A stretch of DNA of 64,000 nucleotides, taken from assembly GCA_000697355.1 (NCBI GenBank), contig JNEN01001204.1:1-64000 (forward strand), in the 5' to 3' direction. A program made the position numbers and the translations under genes. A model generated the notes under the pieces. It ran no database searches and was not told the origin of the DNA. It saw only the letters and a list, made by a program, of their open reading frames with translations. The stretch comes from Syncephalastrum monosporum B8922 (Eukaryota > Mucoromycota > Mucoromycetes > Mucorales > Syncephalastraceae). Shown piece after piece: positions 1 through 12,124 of this stretch (positions are counted from its first letter, which is position 1; every line of letters begins with the position of its first letter).

Positions 1-78
1 GTGTCATTAACTTGTAAGTCTTGTTTGCTTCTGTATTGCTCAACAAGCCGGCTTACTTTTTTTTTTTTTATCTTCTAG

Positions 79-788
79 ACTGCAGAAGTTGCCCACTGCT
101 CCCATGAAAAACCATGATACCATCACTGAAACCGAACTCTGGAGTACCTATTATGACCCTGTTCTGACCTGTCTCGTGAGTGACCCTGACAAACTCGTGC
201 ATTTGCGCTGGACAAATTCGCTGCCAAATGAAAACGGTAAGACTCGACCTGATGCCGTTATCAGCGAGAAGCCCCATCTGGAATTCACGAATAGCGTTGG
301 CTTTGGTGAAGCCAAGGTGAAACAACGGTCTGGTGCCCGATACAACCTTTGCATTGATACCTTGCGCTTGATAACCTTTTGTAAAAATGCCATTGATGTC
401 AACAAGTTGGATGGGGCAATGGCGTTCCAAATTCATGGTAAGGAGTTTAAAAAAAGGAAGCCATTGCTGTGACACTGATATCCCCTTTCTCATTCCAGGT
501 ATGCACATTACGTTTTTCTTAATGCAATTGGCAGCCACAGGATTGTACACTTTCACCGAAATTGCCCATCTACAATTTGCTGACAGTGTGGAAAACTTGC
601 CTTCCTTTTGTACCTTGGTGAATATCAAGAAGCTGCTGGCCATCAACGATGTCTTTTGGTCCCACTGCAAAGGATCCGAGCAGCCAGAGACAATCGAAGC
701 CAGATACGCCAAAACCTTGACGACTTTGCACGATCTAATTGATGAGAAGCAAGACAGCTCTCGTAGCTGCGTTCTGCGATATGAATAA
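79..788 (+). CDS. PD-(D/E)XK-like hypothetical protein, 5' truncated by window edge
   Basis: This is the 3' part of a gene that begins before the window. A TTCTAG acceptor ends at 78, exon 79-437 follows, an intron (GTAAGG...CCAG) covers 438-498, and exon 499-788 ends in TAA. The first residues read LQKLPTAPMKNHD. I do not recognise a named family. A motif RPD, 17 residues, then GEAKVK fits the PD-(D/E)XK nuclease-fold signature, and the same spacing and the same phase-1 intron after a Gly codon recur in the broken relative at 36744-37426. The C-terminal half is hydrophobic and aromatic, then acidic, without clear domains. Function is unknown: the nuclease fold is an inference from one motif. 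The neighbouring transposase relic and the placing of the second copy in a repeat island suggest a multicopy, possibly transposon-associated family. Confidence 0.6.
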
Positions 789-891
789 TAAACACACCGT
801 TCAAAGTAATTTGGCACCCTTCTTCGTCTGCTCGTTCAAGATGCATTGGGACCTCCAACAGGCAGATTAGGCGCTTTTACTCATCTACGCG

Positions 892-1262
892 TAATGAGAA
901 ATTTCCTTAGAGTGCTTGCCTATTACGACACATAATCAAGCATTTATGAGAGTGCCCGACGAATCCTTCAAAATCACTCAGTCTCAAGTTATTGGAAGCT
1001 TCAATGATCCGAGTCATCAACGTTTCCTTCCTTCTCAAGGAACTTGTTGCGTTTCACTTTACTTTTGACTACTGACCAGAGTTGCTCAATTGGGTTGAGC
1101 TCAGGGGAATAGGAAGGTAAATAGGCGCAGCGGTAACCGCGAAATTCAACATACTTGGCTATGTCCTCGGATGTATGGATAGGAGCCTTATCCATCACGA
1201 GGTAGTGACCTTTCATATGCGGATATTGGTCCATTTCATCCATAGTAGGCAAAGAATGCACT
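892..1262 (-). pseudogene. Tc1/mariner (IS630-type) DDE transposase fragment
   Basis: The minus strand encodes the C-terminal part of a DDE_3-type transposase. A KGHYLVMDKAPIHTSEDIA segment holds the second catalytic Asp region, YLPSYSPELNPIEQLWS holds the last acidic residue, and KSKVKRNKFLEKE follows. After FLEKE the frame breaks. A 4-nt GGAA duplication near 1025-1033, absent from the relative at 37796-38149, shifts the reading. The continuation (EASNNL, GFVGHSHKCL) is found in the next frame down to about 892. Upstream of 1262 the homologous N-terminal part is interrupted by stops. No terminal inverted repeats could be placed. This is a dead copy; an active relative elsewhere in the genome is possible. 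Confidence 0.8.
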
Positions 1263-1942
1263 TTGCGTCAATGGCCCGGGACCTTGCCATCTTTTGGTAA
1301 CACGAGACAAACCTTCCAGTGATACGGTTTCCAGGTCCCGCACAGGAACAAAATGAAGTGACAGCACGTCAAGCGAAGCTCCACCTGCTCCATAACCCTA
1401 ATATGAAGGTATTGCCATTGAACTAACGAAATCAGAAGAAGTTATATAGTATCTTGGAATCTCCTCTTGATTGCTTGTTTCTTCTTACATGACTGCATGT
1501 GGCGTCGTGGCTGCGAAATGCACATATGCATGAGCGTCTAGGGGGTGTTAAAACAAGCAAGTATACACACATATATGCTTCTGGTGATGCGCCACATTGG
1601 GAATTGACGAGGATACAATTTTTGTGGTAACATATACCTTTCAAGTAGGTACTTGAAAATCATGAAAGCGTCTATGCATTAAGGCCTTGTTTACTCAAAC
1701 AGTGGTAGTTGACCAGCATCAGTATCAATCATGAGGTTGTGCTACAGTCATCGTTCGTCGGAAGATAGGATGCATGCATGCAACTAATGCTTTTTCAGCT
1801 CATGCGCCGATTTACTTTTTTATTTGGGAGCCTTCAGGAGCACGGCACCTTTATTCCTCTTTTTTTTTTTTTCTTTTTTTTCCTTTTTGTCTCTGCACCT
1901 CTTATCGCTCCCTCGCATTTCGCTTGATTCCTATACACGAGA
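1263..1942. other. Intergenic region upstream of the peroxisomal hydrolase gene
   Basis: The left end still contains decayed transposase sequence with stops in all useful frames (to about 1400). A T-rich tract lies at 1857-1893, about 50-85 bp before the hydrolase ATG, as is common in fungal promoters. I see no other gene; the short ORF on the minus strand at 1432-1644 has no recognisable features. Confidence 0.4.
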
Positions 1943-3413
1943 ATGACGCGTATTGTCAAGTCAACTATCCCTGTCAGTGCTAAAACAATTGGATCCGAGA
2001 AACAGCTGGTGCTCGTGGTGGAACGTCATGAAAATCAAGCTGTCATTCAACCAGCTAAGAAACGATTGGCATTTCTCTGGGCCCATGCGGCAGGCTTCAC
2101 CAAAGGGACTCTGTATCCCTTGATGCGTCTTGTTCAGATGCAACTCCGAGAGCAGTATCCTGATTATGATCTGGACCATGTTCTGTTTGATGCACGTAAT
2201 CACGGAGAGTCAGCAAAGTTAAACCATGGAAAATATCACCCCTTCTGTAAGTGCGATAAATATCATGGAACTCATTACATATACGTTTTCCAAAGGCAAG
2301 CGTAAAAACAGTAATACTTATATCTCTAACAGTTACATGGCACGACCATGCTTTGGACATGGTGTCCGTGGTGGAGAATTTAAAACTCGATAAAGAATAT
2401 GATAGCCTTGTCGGTGTAGGCCATAGCTTCGCAGGAGCAAGCATGTGGGTGTTTTATGCCCGCACTTTCATCTGGCTAATGATTCTCTATTATATAGGTA
2501 TCTTGCTGAGTTATATCATCCGTCTCTGTTTGATGCCATGTGGTTAATGGATCCTGTTATAAAACCGTCGGTCAACACCCATGTTGAACGACTCAAGAGC
2601 CCTTTATTAGCGAAAACGCTGAAAAAGCGTGACACTTGGGAAAACAGGTACGTGCACAAAGGGATCACCTACGCGTATGGCTTTCCAGTTCATGCAGTTG
2701 TTTGCACTTGTGCATATAGAGGTGCATTTGAAGCGTACGTACGTAAAAGCGCTTATTATCGCAACATGCATCTCGAGGCAATGGAAGAGTTTGTGGTAAG
2801 AATATCTCGTATTAAGAGAGTGCACGGGAAAGAAGTGCTGTTGGAGAGGATATGGTCATAACTAACCTTATGCTACCCTAGAAACACGGCGTATCCGAGA
2901 CATCGGACGGCAAAGTCACCCTTAATTGTACCGTAGAACAGGAATACGCAAGTATCTGTATCTTGAAACGACTTACGAGCTCGGTTAGGCTTACCTCATT
3001 TGCATATTTAACAGGTCATATATTTGCATGCACCCACGGGTATCGTTGGGGCCTACAATGGTCTGAGGGCTGCCACCATCCCAATCCACATCTCCTTCTT
3101 TGAAGACTCTCACATGTAAGCGTTCACATAAGGTCACATGCGGTATTATTTTCTTACATACATTCCAAGGGTCGATGTCCGCAACCTAGCAGAACCAGTG
3201 AGTAAGATGTCTGATATGGTCACCGTGAAGGTTTTCAAGGGTGAAAAGCACCTGTGTCCGCTTGAAAAGCCCGAACTTTTGTGTAAGTCTATTGAAACGC
3301 GTAGCCGTACGTATTTATAATCTTCCGTTAATTATACAGTGCCTGAGATTGTGAACCTCGTATCAGATAGATTGGGCACCTCACAAGGCATGGTTCAGCT
3401 GTCGAAATTATAA
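1943..3413 (+). CDS. Peroxisomal alpha/beta hydrolase, Lpx1-like, with PTS1 SKL
   Basis: Eight exons: 1943-2246, 2333-2444, 2498-2647, 2720-2795, 2882-2947, 3015-3115, 3170-3282, 3340-3413. The spliced protein is about 330 residues. Early DARNHGES, then the nucleophile elbow GVGHSFAGAS (Ser nucleophile), LFDAMWLMDPVI, and late GEKHLCPLEKPE with the likely catalytic His mark an alpha/beta hydrolase of the fungal Lpx1 lipase/esterase group. The last three codons are Ser-Lys-Leu, a canonical type 1 peroxisomal targeting signal, so the enzyme should be imported into peroxisomes. Known relatives act on lipid or acyl substrates; the substrate here is not visible. Intron 5 (2948-3014) needs a GC donor (TAC|GCAAGT) to keep frame. 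The gene is convergent with FAB1, 189 bp apart. Confidence 0.85.
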
Positions 3414-3602
3414 AAGATATCTTGAGAGAAAACCAATACATTCTGCCTTATCATTCATTTAAGATGCTCTCTAATAAGTACATATGATTCATGAATGCTA
3501 CTGCTTTTCTTTTATTGTCTTCATGCAAAGGTGTGTTGCTCGCGGTGAGCGGAAGGAAACAAATCACTGGTACTTTGCTTCCATGAAAGTGAAGTGAAGG
3601 CG

Positions 3603-6600
3603 CTATTTCAAGGTCCAAAAATCAGGCACCATTAAGAAGTAGCGGTCCATTGCCTCGCGAAAACGGCGCCTGTATTGTTTGGGTGACACGATCGTCGGTT
3701 CTTTACCGCCGCCTCCAAGTATGCCAGATTCCTTCACCCAGCTTTCTAACTTCTTGTCCCATGTAAACGTACGGATAAAATCTTGATTTGGGTGAGTGCC
3801 AGTGAAGGTAATAAAGTGAAAGGAAATCTACTTACCAACAATGCCGACCACTAATTCTTTGTTTTCTTCGTCCACGCCGACAAGAAGCGAGTAATCCATC
3901 ACATCCAGTCGTGATAAGAAGAGGGTATCGTTATGCAGCGACCCGCGCAGCATTTCCTTCGCGTGAAGGCGCAAGAATAAAGGTGATTGATGCATCACTG
4001 GAAATACACACATGACATGGTTCAATACATCTTTGCTCCATTCGAAAGCAATTTACTTACATTCAACCATATTTTCGTCTAAAAGGACCTCGTTCTCCCG
4101 CCCTGTCGCACGCACGTGTCGGTTTCGCATGGATCCTTTCAGGTCAAATATCTAGAGACACATCCTTTAGCGAAAAAAGAAATCAGAGGATGTACCTGAT
4201 TTATTTACCTTGCTTGGGGTACGTTGGTAGAACAGATTCTCCATGACGAGTATATGCATCCGCATCGACTTGCCTGTTGCGGCATTCTTGTAACCAATGC
4301 GATAAAGTCCAAAAATTTTCGCCAGGACAGTCGGTAGCTGTAGCCAAGTTGTCAGACCGGCTTTCAGTCTTACATTTGGTGGACATACCTCATGAAAGAA
4401 CGCTTCTGAGATGTAGCGGAAATAAGACGAAGCAAAGCGAAGGAAAGCATCCATCTCATAACGAGAAATCTGCTTGATAATGAACCGGTCGTCTAAAGCC
4501 TTGTGTTAAACATATTGTATAGGATGTTATGTCTTCGTACCTTTGGTCTTTAAAAAGACAGAACCTGATTTACCACCGGTCGAGTCCCATTTGCAGCAAC
4601 TCGCCAGGGAAGCAATGAAGCTCTTGTCGCAGCCACAGCTCCGTCGCAATGCATCAAAGTGCTCCACAAAGAATATTTTGCAGAAGAATTTGGTCGTGCC
4701 GTCCGTAAAGTAATGTTTCATATGGATACCACTCTTACTACGCAGCGTGCGTTCAATCGACGAGCTCTCCATCTCGGACACGGACGACTGGGTATCGCTG
4801 TCTTGCATGTGGTTTTCTTTCTTGACCGACTCAAGCTTGTCTAGGTAATCATCGCAGCTAAGTGTGTAGGCTACGATGGTGCTTGGCTCGTCTTCGCAGA
4901 CCACTATAGAGGACCCAGGAAAGAGGTGCTCGAGGGGCGACATGGGGTATTCAAGAGGCAGTAGCCGGCCGAGGCCATTCTCTGCCAGCATGTTGGCAAT
5001 CGCACGCATAAAGGAAGGGCTTTTGTCTGCCAAATGAAGCGAACCTAGACGCGCATTTCGATGAATGCCTGAATTCCCCGAACCACCTTTCTGCTACTTA
5101 CTCAGATCCGTAATATCTGAATCCTGCTTTTTCACGGTATCATGTATGGGGGTATCACGTTGCTCGGTTGGACGGAAGTCAGCAAGAGTCGCACGATTTT
5201 CTTCAAAACTTAAGCGTGGCAAGGCAATCGGACCATGATGCTCGCGGTCGTGCAATAGCCTGAGACCATGCAAGTGCTCGCGCCCGAGCGACTCGTCATA
5301 TTCGTCTGTATGCAGCATTGAAAAGATGGCGAGTGGTGGTTCAACCGCGTCGTCTTCGCTGTGGAACTCATCGTCGTCCGACTCGTCGTCGAGCACACCT
5401 GGAGAAGTGTACACTTCGGTGCGACTCGGCAGCCGTTGACGCATGCCGCGCGCCGCCTTATTAATGTCCAACATGTGTTGGTTCATAATCGCGGCCGGGT
5501 GCATTTTCGTTTGTCGGGGCTGCTGCGCCTGGTAGCTTCGGCGGCGTGAGGTACGTGCCGCGCTACGCTCAGGCGAGTTGGCAAAGCCATAACGATAGCC
5601 GCTCAGTGCCAGGTCCTCCTTGTTCTGGGACTGGGCCTTTTGCAAAGGTTCCATTGAGGATCGCTTCTGCTGCTTCTTGGTCGGCTCATGGCAAAGAAGG
5701 CGAGAGACGGGCGCAGGCGAACTACGCGAGGGCGTGATGGGGCTGTCCATGAAGCCAGTGATACTGCGGCGGTTAGATGGAGACAGCATGGACATGGAGA
5801 GAGTAGGTAGCATTGCAGCATGGCCAGTCAGTGGCTCTTTGCGCCAGTCAGATACAGCGGCCGGATATGACGCATGCTTTTTTTGGACTTCCTCGAGCGG
5901 CCTCGCATCCGCTAGAACGCGCTGGCGTACTTTTCGTTGCTTGATACCGGACGGCTTGCTTGGCTGCTTAGAAGCGTCGCTGCTGCTGTCAATTGTGGAA
6001 AGACGTAGCATTTCCATTTTTCTGACTTTTGGATGCATGAGCTCCATCGATAGACGTCGTGAGGTGGAGCTCGGCTTGGGATCCTCTTCCTCGTGCTCAG
6101 GCTCTTCCATTTCTACGGTTGGCTCGTCCAGAGTACTCTCCAGGAGCATACTGGGCCACGGCCCGGCTTCTTTGGTTGGCGACGACCCGAGCATAGGCAG
6201 TGTCTGCAACCGGTAATCCACTGCATTAGCCTGAGCCTCATCAATCGTTACATCCAGCAAAGGCAGATCCGCGTCGTTGAGGTCCCTGTTGCCACCCCCG
6301 CTGACTGCAATCGAAGTATCCGCTCCATCGTAATAGGCATCATAATCCACTGGAAACACGCGACGCAGCTGTCGACGCAGTTCACGTTCAGGGCGAAAGT
6401 ACTGCCGCGCAATTTCAATGTATTGCGCATCCCACTGTTCCACGAGGGTATGGAGCTTGGCGTTCACACTACCGAGCCAAAGCGTATCCGTAGGAAGAGT
6501 CGTTGCATAGGCTGACTGAAGCTGCTGTAGTGTTTGCTTCTTGTCCTCGGTGGCACGCCATGACATATCCTGCAGTCGCCGCTTGCAGGATTCGGCCTTG

Positions 6601-9600
6601 TCGGGTTGCACAATATCCATCGCAAAATTCTTGTTACGCTCGACGATGGAATCGAAAAAGCGTGTAATCTTGGATCGGAAGGTATCAAACTCCTTGTCTT
6701 TGAGTTTCTCCTGAACGCTGCTGTCAATCGCGAGGTGCATCGGTGGTGTGTAGATCTCGAACGGCTCGACAGTCTCGTGGTGGAACCTCACAGCCATGTC
6801 ACCGAGCTGAAAATAAAGCGCCTGGTCGCGGAAGAGATCGTGCTCACAGTCGACGGGAGCGCCACCCACAGCTTGCTGGTGATGGTGAAAAATCAATTCC
6901 AGAAACTTGCCAAAGGAGTACTTCCAGCTGTTTTCCGAGAGAGGCACAGCGCTGCTCGTAATATCACACTGGTGACAATGTCGCCACATGAGAATAGTCG
7001 TCGAGCCAGCGTGAGCTTCCTGACATCGCTCAAAGTCGACAACCACTTTCGAGTTGTTGTGAGCGTAGGCGCGATAATGCTCGCACAGCGTTCGCGCGCA
7101 GAAGCTGGATGGACAAGGGCCAAACGCATGAGCGATTGTGTCTTCAATGTATTGGCCCAGGGTCAGATCGGACGAATCGGTGCGGTAATACTCGAAACGG
7201 CGTACCTCGGGGCTTTGGCAGGCCATGGAGGTCCCCAGGCAGCCTGAGCTGTAGAGCACGACGATCTGTTGGTGGTAGGACGGGGAGAGAGCCTCGGAGC
7301 TGCTGTCGATGTAGGTCTCGACCGCGCGCGAACGCTGGTGGTGCTCCTCGAGCAATTGCTCGTACTCGGGTTCTTGGATACGAGAAACTTGCGACACCTT
7401 GTTGGCATCCGATCCTTGCTGTTGGAAGGCTGCAAATTTCTCACGTGTCTCCTTGAGTCGCATCAGAAGGTGAGGCGCGGGTATCTTGACCGACGGGGAT
7501 GCCGAGAGGGTTGTTGTCTGAAAGCGGCGTATCAAAGCTTTGACGGATGTCAGATCCATGGCAGCGTTGGCGGTCGGGTCCTCGACGATTGTATCTGACA
7601 GGGTGTCGGCCAGTGATGGCGCCAAGGTTACCGATGTAGCTGCTGACGCAGGCGAAATACAGTGCAATATAGACGAGCTATCGTTGCGCATTTTGGTAAG
7701 ATCACGCCATAGAAAAGACTCTAACCGTAGGTTGTGCACCACAAAAACCATGAAGCCAATGATTCGCTTGACATGACGCAGCGAGTCCTCGTTGCCACCA
7801 CGGAGAATGACGGTCGCGCCGAGGTTGGGTGGGCACTGTTGAAAAAAGAGAAACGTCTTTCGCCGGTTGGGGATCCATTCGTGCATGAACGTCTTGGTGT
7901 CAAACTCGCCGCAGTGCCCGAGGGTGAGGCCATCCGTATTAAGTTCAGCAAAGGACGATATCGTGCTCGCGCCTGTGCACCGCGCGACCGCATCGAGGGT
8001 GCTCAGCTTGACGTTGTAGGCGACCACGATCTTGGCCTTGATGAGGTGGTCAAGAGCGATTCGAGATACCGTGGCACTCACAAGAACCACTGATGGCTTG
8101 AGTGCAACGATCCGGTTGACAAGCTTCTCCAGAAAGTCTTTCTCCTGGGCCAGCACACGGTCGATGGACTGCAGCTGATGATCGCCCCAGAATTCGCGTG
8201 ACCATTCGAGCGGGAACAGAAGGATCAGGATCTGGGGGTTGCGTATCGTGCGCATCATGGATTTATGTGCCACATTCTTGGAACAGACCACTCCCTTGAT
8301 GTACTGGCTATCGCTGGGGCAGCCGCCCGCAATCTTTTTGATCTTGACATAGTGTCTAATGTCAATCTCGTCGCCGTCGCGGATATCGGGGTGTACATTA
8401 TCAGAGATCTTGAGTAGAAGGCCCATAAGGACGTCTTCCCACGTCTGGATGCTGTTGTCGCCAAGCTCGTGTTCCACTTCGCCGAGCATCTGTCGGAGTA
8501 GCATGCGCATATGCTCCATGGACGTCGCGTTGAGTTCTATATTGACAGGGGCCGAGTGCAGCCGTCGATGACGGGTCAGAGCCGGAGGCGCAAGGGCCTG
8601 CTTGTCACCTTCTTCAGTGGTGCGGTAATGTCCATAGTAGTTGACATGTTGGCCAAGGGCAGGCGCGGCATTCCTATTGCGCAGCAGGCTGTGTGTGCGT
8701 GGTCGCTTGGAACGGGACTGGCCTGCGCCGGACGTAATGCTGAGTCGGCGCCGAGCGCCGCCAATAGAGCTGCATAAGTCGGGTGTCCGTATCTCTGGTA
8801 CACGTCGCTTGCTGAGATCTTCTTCCTCGCCCTCCTGTTGGTGGTCATCATCAGGAGCTACGCGATCATAGCCCCCACCAAGGAACTGAAGCAGGTCTTG
8901 GGGATGCTTGCAGTCATCGTCGCCGTCACTGTCATACCCTGAAAAAGTATATTCGGTGGAGGGTAACACAGCACCGCCTCCGTTGCCTGGAGTCGCTCCA
9001 CCGAATGAGTGGCGGCGAAAGGGCACAACCGGAGAAGATTTGGCAGTTTCTGCTGCATGGGACGGCGAGGGCGGCTCAGCCGGAGCAGTACTCGACTTGG
9101 AGCGGTTTGTGATGGAAGAAAACAGGAATTTCTTGAGGCCTTTATCAGTGTCGCTCGCCAGGTAAGTGGATGAAGACAGCTGTGGGGAAGTATCTGACAC
9201 GGCTGCGGCATGCTGGCACGTATGGTATTCGGGCGAATGCAAGTCGATAGCAGAAGAAGAAGGAGGAGGAGGAGCGGGAGGAGGGGGCGTGTGTGGAGGA
9301 GGGAGCGGTGAGGCTGCGGCCGAGGTAGGGAGAGGGAGCTCGCCTCTGCCGGACAGGCAGGTCGAGGAGCACGAGGACGGATCTCTCTTCTCGTCTGTTT
9401 CAAGCTTTGAGTAACAAAAGCGGCACACGCGTACACGGCCGACATGTCCGATGCGCTCGCCCTGGATGACATCCGATGCACACTTGCCGCAGAAGATTTG
9501 CCCTAGAGTACGTACATATGTGTGAAAAAGATAAATAAAAACGAAATGAGTGCCACTCATGTCACGCGTGCGTGCTTTTTCTCTCTCTGTGTGTGTGCGG

Positions 9601-10366
9601 GTATGTGGAACGTACCACAAACACGGCAGTGATGCTTCCTGCGATAAAATTTGAACGGGGCGTTGCAATCGAAGCATTCCTTGCACTGCGCATCGGGCAT
9701 CCAGTAGTCTGTATTTACCACCCCGCTACGTAAGGGCTCCCCACGCAGGCGATCGATGATACGCCCCAATGGATTGTAGTTGGAGACCACCGAAAACGTC
9801 GTCATGACCGATTGGGCGTCGCTGTCGCTGTCAGCGGACGAGCGGGGATGGTCCGCAGATCGGCGAAACGAATAGTCGTCGAATTGATGGGGAGGTGCTT
9901 CTGGTTCGGCAAAGCTGATAGCTGTCATGTGGTCATTTTCTGTCGGTTTCTTGGCGCGTGCCTCGACGTTGGCAAGTGACGGGCTGACTTCACTCTGGTC
10001 TTGGTCTTGGTCTTGGCCTGGCGCAGTGGCCAGAGGTGTAGCGCCGAAGGTCGGGGCTAAGCTACTACTACGATTGTCGGACTCGTCTTCGTCATAGTTG
10101 TTGTTCTTAACGTCGTCGTCATTGTCAGCATGTTGAGAGATGGAGTCGAGCGATGAAAAGAGGGAATCATCGTTGTTTGAAGTTGAAATGGTGGATAAAG
10201 CGGTAGGAGGCGAGATCAATGGAGCTGTCACGGCTGACCGGACCTTGCTCAGGAGTTTGGAAAGCGCTGTGTCTTGGTGTGGATCATCCTCGTGCGGGTC
10301 GTAAACGGCAAAGGAAGTTAAGGTGGAGGGATCCTTGCTGTCAGGAAGCGGTGCAATCGCCTCCAT
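3603..10366 (-). CDS. FAB1: Phosphatidylinositol-3-phosphate 5-kinase Fab1/PIKfyve
   Basis: Eight exons on the minus strand: 10366-9616, 9502-5102 (4.4 kb), 5044-4541, 4492-4389, 4337-4209, 4151-4061, 3997-3836, 3781-3603, giving 2106 residues, in the usual range for Fab1. Order: an acidic/Ser-rich N-terminus; a FYVE zinc finger (about 220-285, with [10 protein letters not shown] and [10 protein letters not shown]) that binds PtdIns3P on endosome and vacuole membranes; a Ser/Pro-rich linker; a TCP-1/Cpn60-like CCT domain (about 615-840); a long disordered region; and the C-terminal PIP kinase domain (about 1780-2100) with DLKGSMRNR and [14 protein letters not shown]. The enzyme makes PtdIns(3,5)P2 and controls vacuole size and endolysosomal sorting. 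The first intron splits the FYVE finger between its Cys clusters. I chose the start at [10 protein letters not shown] because upstream in-frame sequence is low-complexity and leader-like. Confidence 0.95.
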
Positions 10367-11339
10367 GATGCCATAGCCAGACAAGCAAGTGAGAAACAGT
10401 TGAGAGAGAGAGGGAGGGGTGGGGAGAGAGGTCAGAAAATATGTGAAAAAAAAAAAAAGAAAGGATGTAGAAGAGACCGTAAAAGAGAAATCTAACCATA
10501 TTTTGGCATGATCTATCAGGAGAAAGACAGTGCAAATAGTCGCACAAACTGACACAGAGACTACAGTTTGCATCTTGTACCTTACACTGCCCGTTATTTT
10601 CCTCGCATGAAAACAACAACTTCTCTCCTCTGTCCCCATTACTCCGGATTCATAACACACTCACAAATTACAAACTGACATATGCGTGTCTTATGCATGC
10701 AGACGGATACATTGACATATCTGCTCTTATGCATATCGTTTCATAGGTATATAGTTCTCGCGTTTTTTTTCTGCCCTGCTGATCCAGGTTGTAGTGGAAA
10801 AAATCGGTTCGTCTGGTGGCAGGGACACTCACGGATAATGAACATTCAACCCTTGTTTAAAATGGGAAAGGTTCTGTCGTCGACTAGTATGGCAGACCTG
10901 AACCAATGGATTATACTGTTGATGAAAAACAGTTTCGTCTTGAAACATTGAGTTCTCATACATAGTATATAGCTCAGTTGCCACAGAGGCAATGCAAATG
11001 GACAATTAAGCAAAACGTAGTGATGTTGTTATGACTACCGTGAAGGAAGACGTCGGCTGCACCATGATCTCAGAAAATGAGGTAGTAAATTATACAGACC
11101 TATAGCACGACGGCGGACACTTTTCCTGGCTGCGACGGACTCGAATTAAGCTACTTAACAGAATATACTATTACACGGGCGCTGGGACTCGCTCCGCTTC
11201 ATCCAAGGGTGACACTTCGATTGAGCTCCTGGTGTGAGTGAGCTACTTAGTCTGCGGCCACGGGTCATCATGACCTCCACTTAAGCTTCGGTCAATCTAG
11301 TCCGCTCCCGCCGCTTGTAAAATAATATACATGTTTACA
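10367..11339. other. Intergenic region upstream of FAB1
   Basis: A CT/GA-rich leader lies just upstream of the FAB1 start (10390-10470). Beyond it I see no convincing coding signal, tRNA-like structure or transposon protein. The ORF at 10682-10951 has no similarity I recognise. Confidence 0.4.
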
Positions 11340-11820
11340 TATAGCCTGATATCAAATATGACAATGTAGGCCGGAGACACATGGCGAAGCAAGTCATGCA
11401 CCGACCCCGAAATTTTGAGACGCAATTGCTTAAAAGGATTTTATTCACGAAGCATCGTGAAAAAGGCTGTTATTGGTCATGGCAGAGATGTGCTGCAGGC
11501 GGATGAGTCGAAAGATAATACAATACACACTTTTCACACTGTCTTTCTTTCCTTTCTTTCCTTCTTCTATTTTCTCCAAAAAAAAATTCACTTAATTCTT
11601 CTTTCTTTCATCGATTCATATATGATGCAGATTCATATCAGTGGAAAATGTTTGGGTGGTTGTGTGTACGCTGTAAGGTGCTGACCCGGTTACTATGACG
11701 ACACCACCCACCTTACAAGCATTCGAGCTTTTCCCCGAGTAACTGCCCAAGCATTCGACCTCTGGCCTGGGTATCAACACAAGTAATCAGTCTCTTCCTG
11801 ATTATCCTCTCTATCCCACG
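11340..11820 (+). repeat. Dispersed repeat R1, solo copy
   Basis: This block closely matches, in reverse orientation, 49296-49790, and matches in part 48525-48840 in the same orientation. Shared landmarks are GACACATGGCGAAGCAAGTC near 11375, CCGACCCCGAAATTTTGAGA near 11402 and CTGTTATTGGTCATGGCAGA near 11468. In the other two places R1 sits directly downstream of an F-box gene; here it stands alone. The far end (TGTGTGATAGAGAGG in the 49.3 kb copy) begins with TG, so an LTR or the end of a non-autonomous element is possible, but I found no primer-binding site or target duplication. Confidence 0.7.
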
Positions 11821-11848
11821 GTCAAATAGCCCTCAAATTCTTAGCCTT

Positions 11849-11900
11849 AGACAGACAGACAGACAGACAGACAGACACTGATACTGATACTGATACACAC
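11849..11900. repeat. Microsatellites (GACA)n and (CTGATA)n
   Basis: A run of tandem GACA units is followed directly by CTGATA units and then an ACACA stretch. It lies just beyond the right end of the R1 repeat. Confidence 0.8.
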
Positions 11901-12124
11901 AAATACAGAATACATGCAGATCATTATAACCCAATATATTCCCTTTTGAAGATAATTCTTTAATCTCTCTCACGCTATAAAGCCTTTTCTATTATTTATC
12001 ACTGATCTTCGTTGGTTATTTATCAAGAAACCATCGAAAAGCACAAGTTCTACAATTCCATTCTGATATTGTCGACATTCCCAAACACCTCATTTAGAGT
12101 CTCGGATTTTCGAATCTCTTATTC

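Noticed and set aside
2948..3014. Frameshift (pseudogene) in the peroxisomal hydrolase
   Set aside because: First suspected because GT donors gave the wrong phase; a GCAAGT donor resolves it without any mutation.
8858..9481. Pro/Ser/Arg-rich alternative frame inside FAB1
   Set aside because: Same-strand alternative frame of the disordered linker of FAB1; no evidence of translation.
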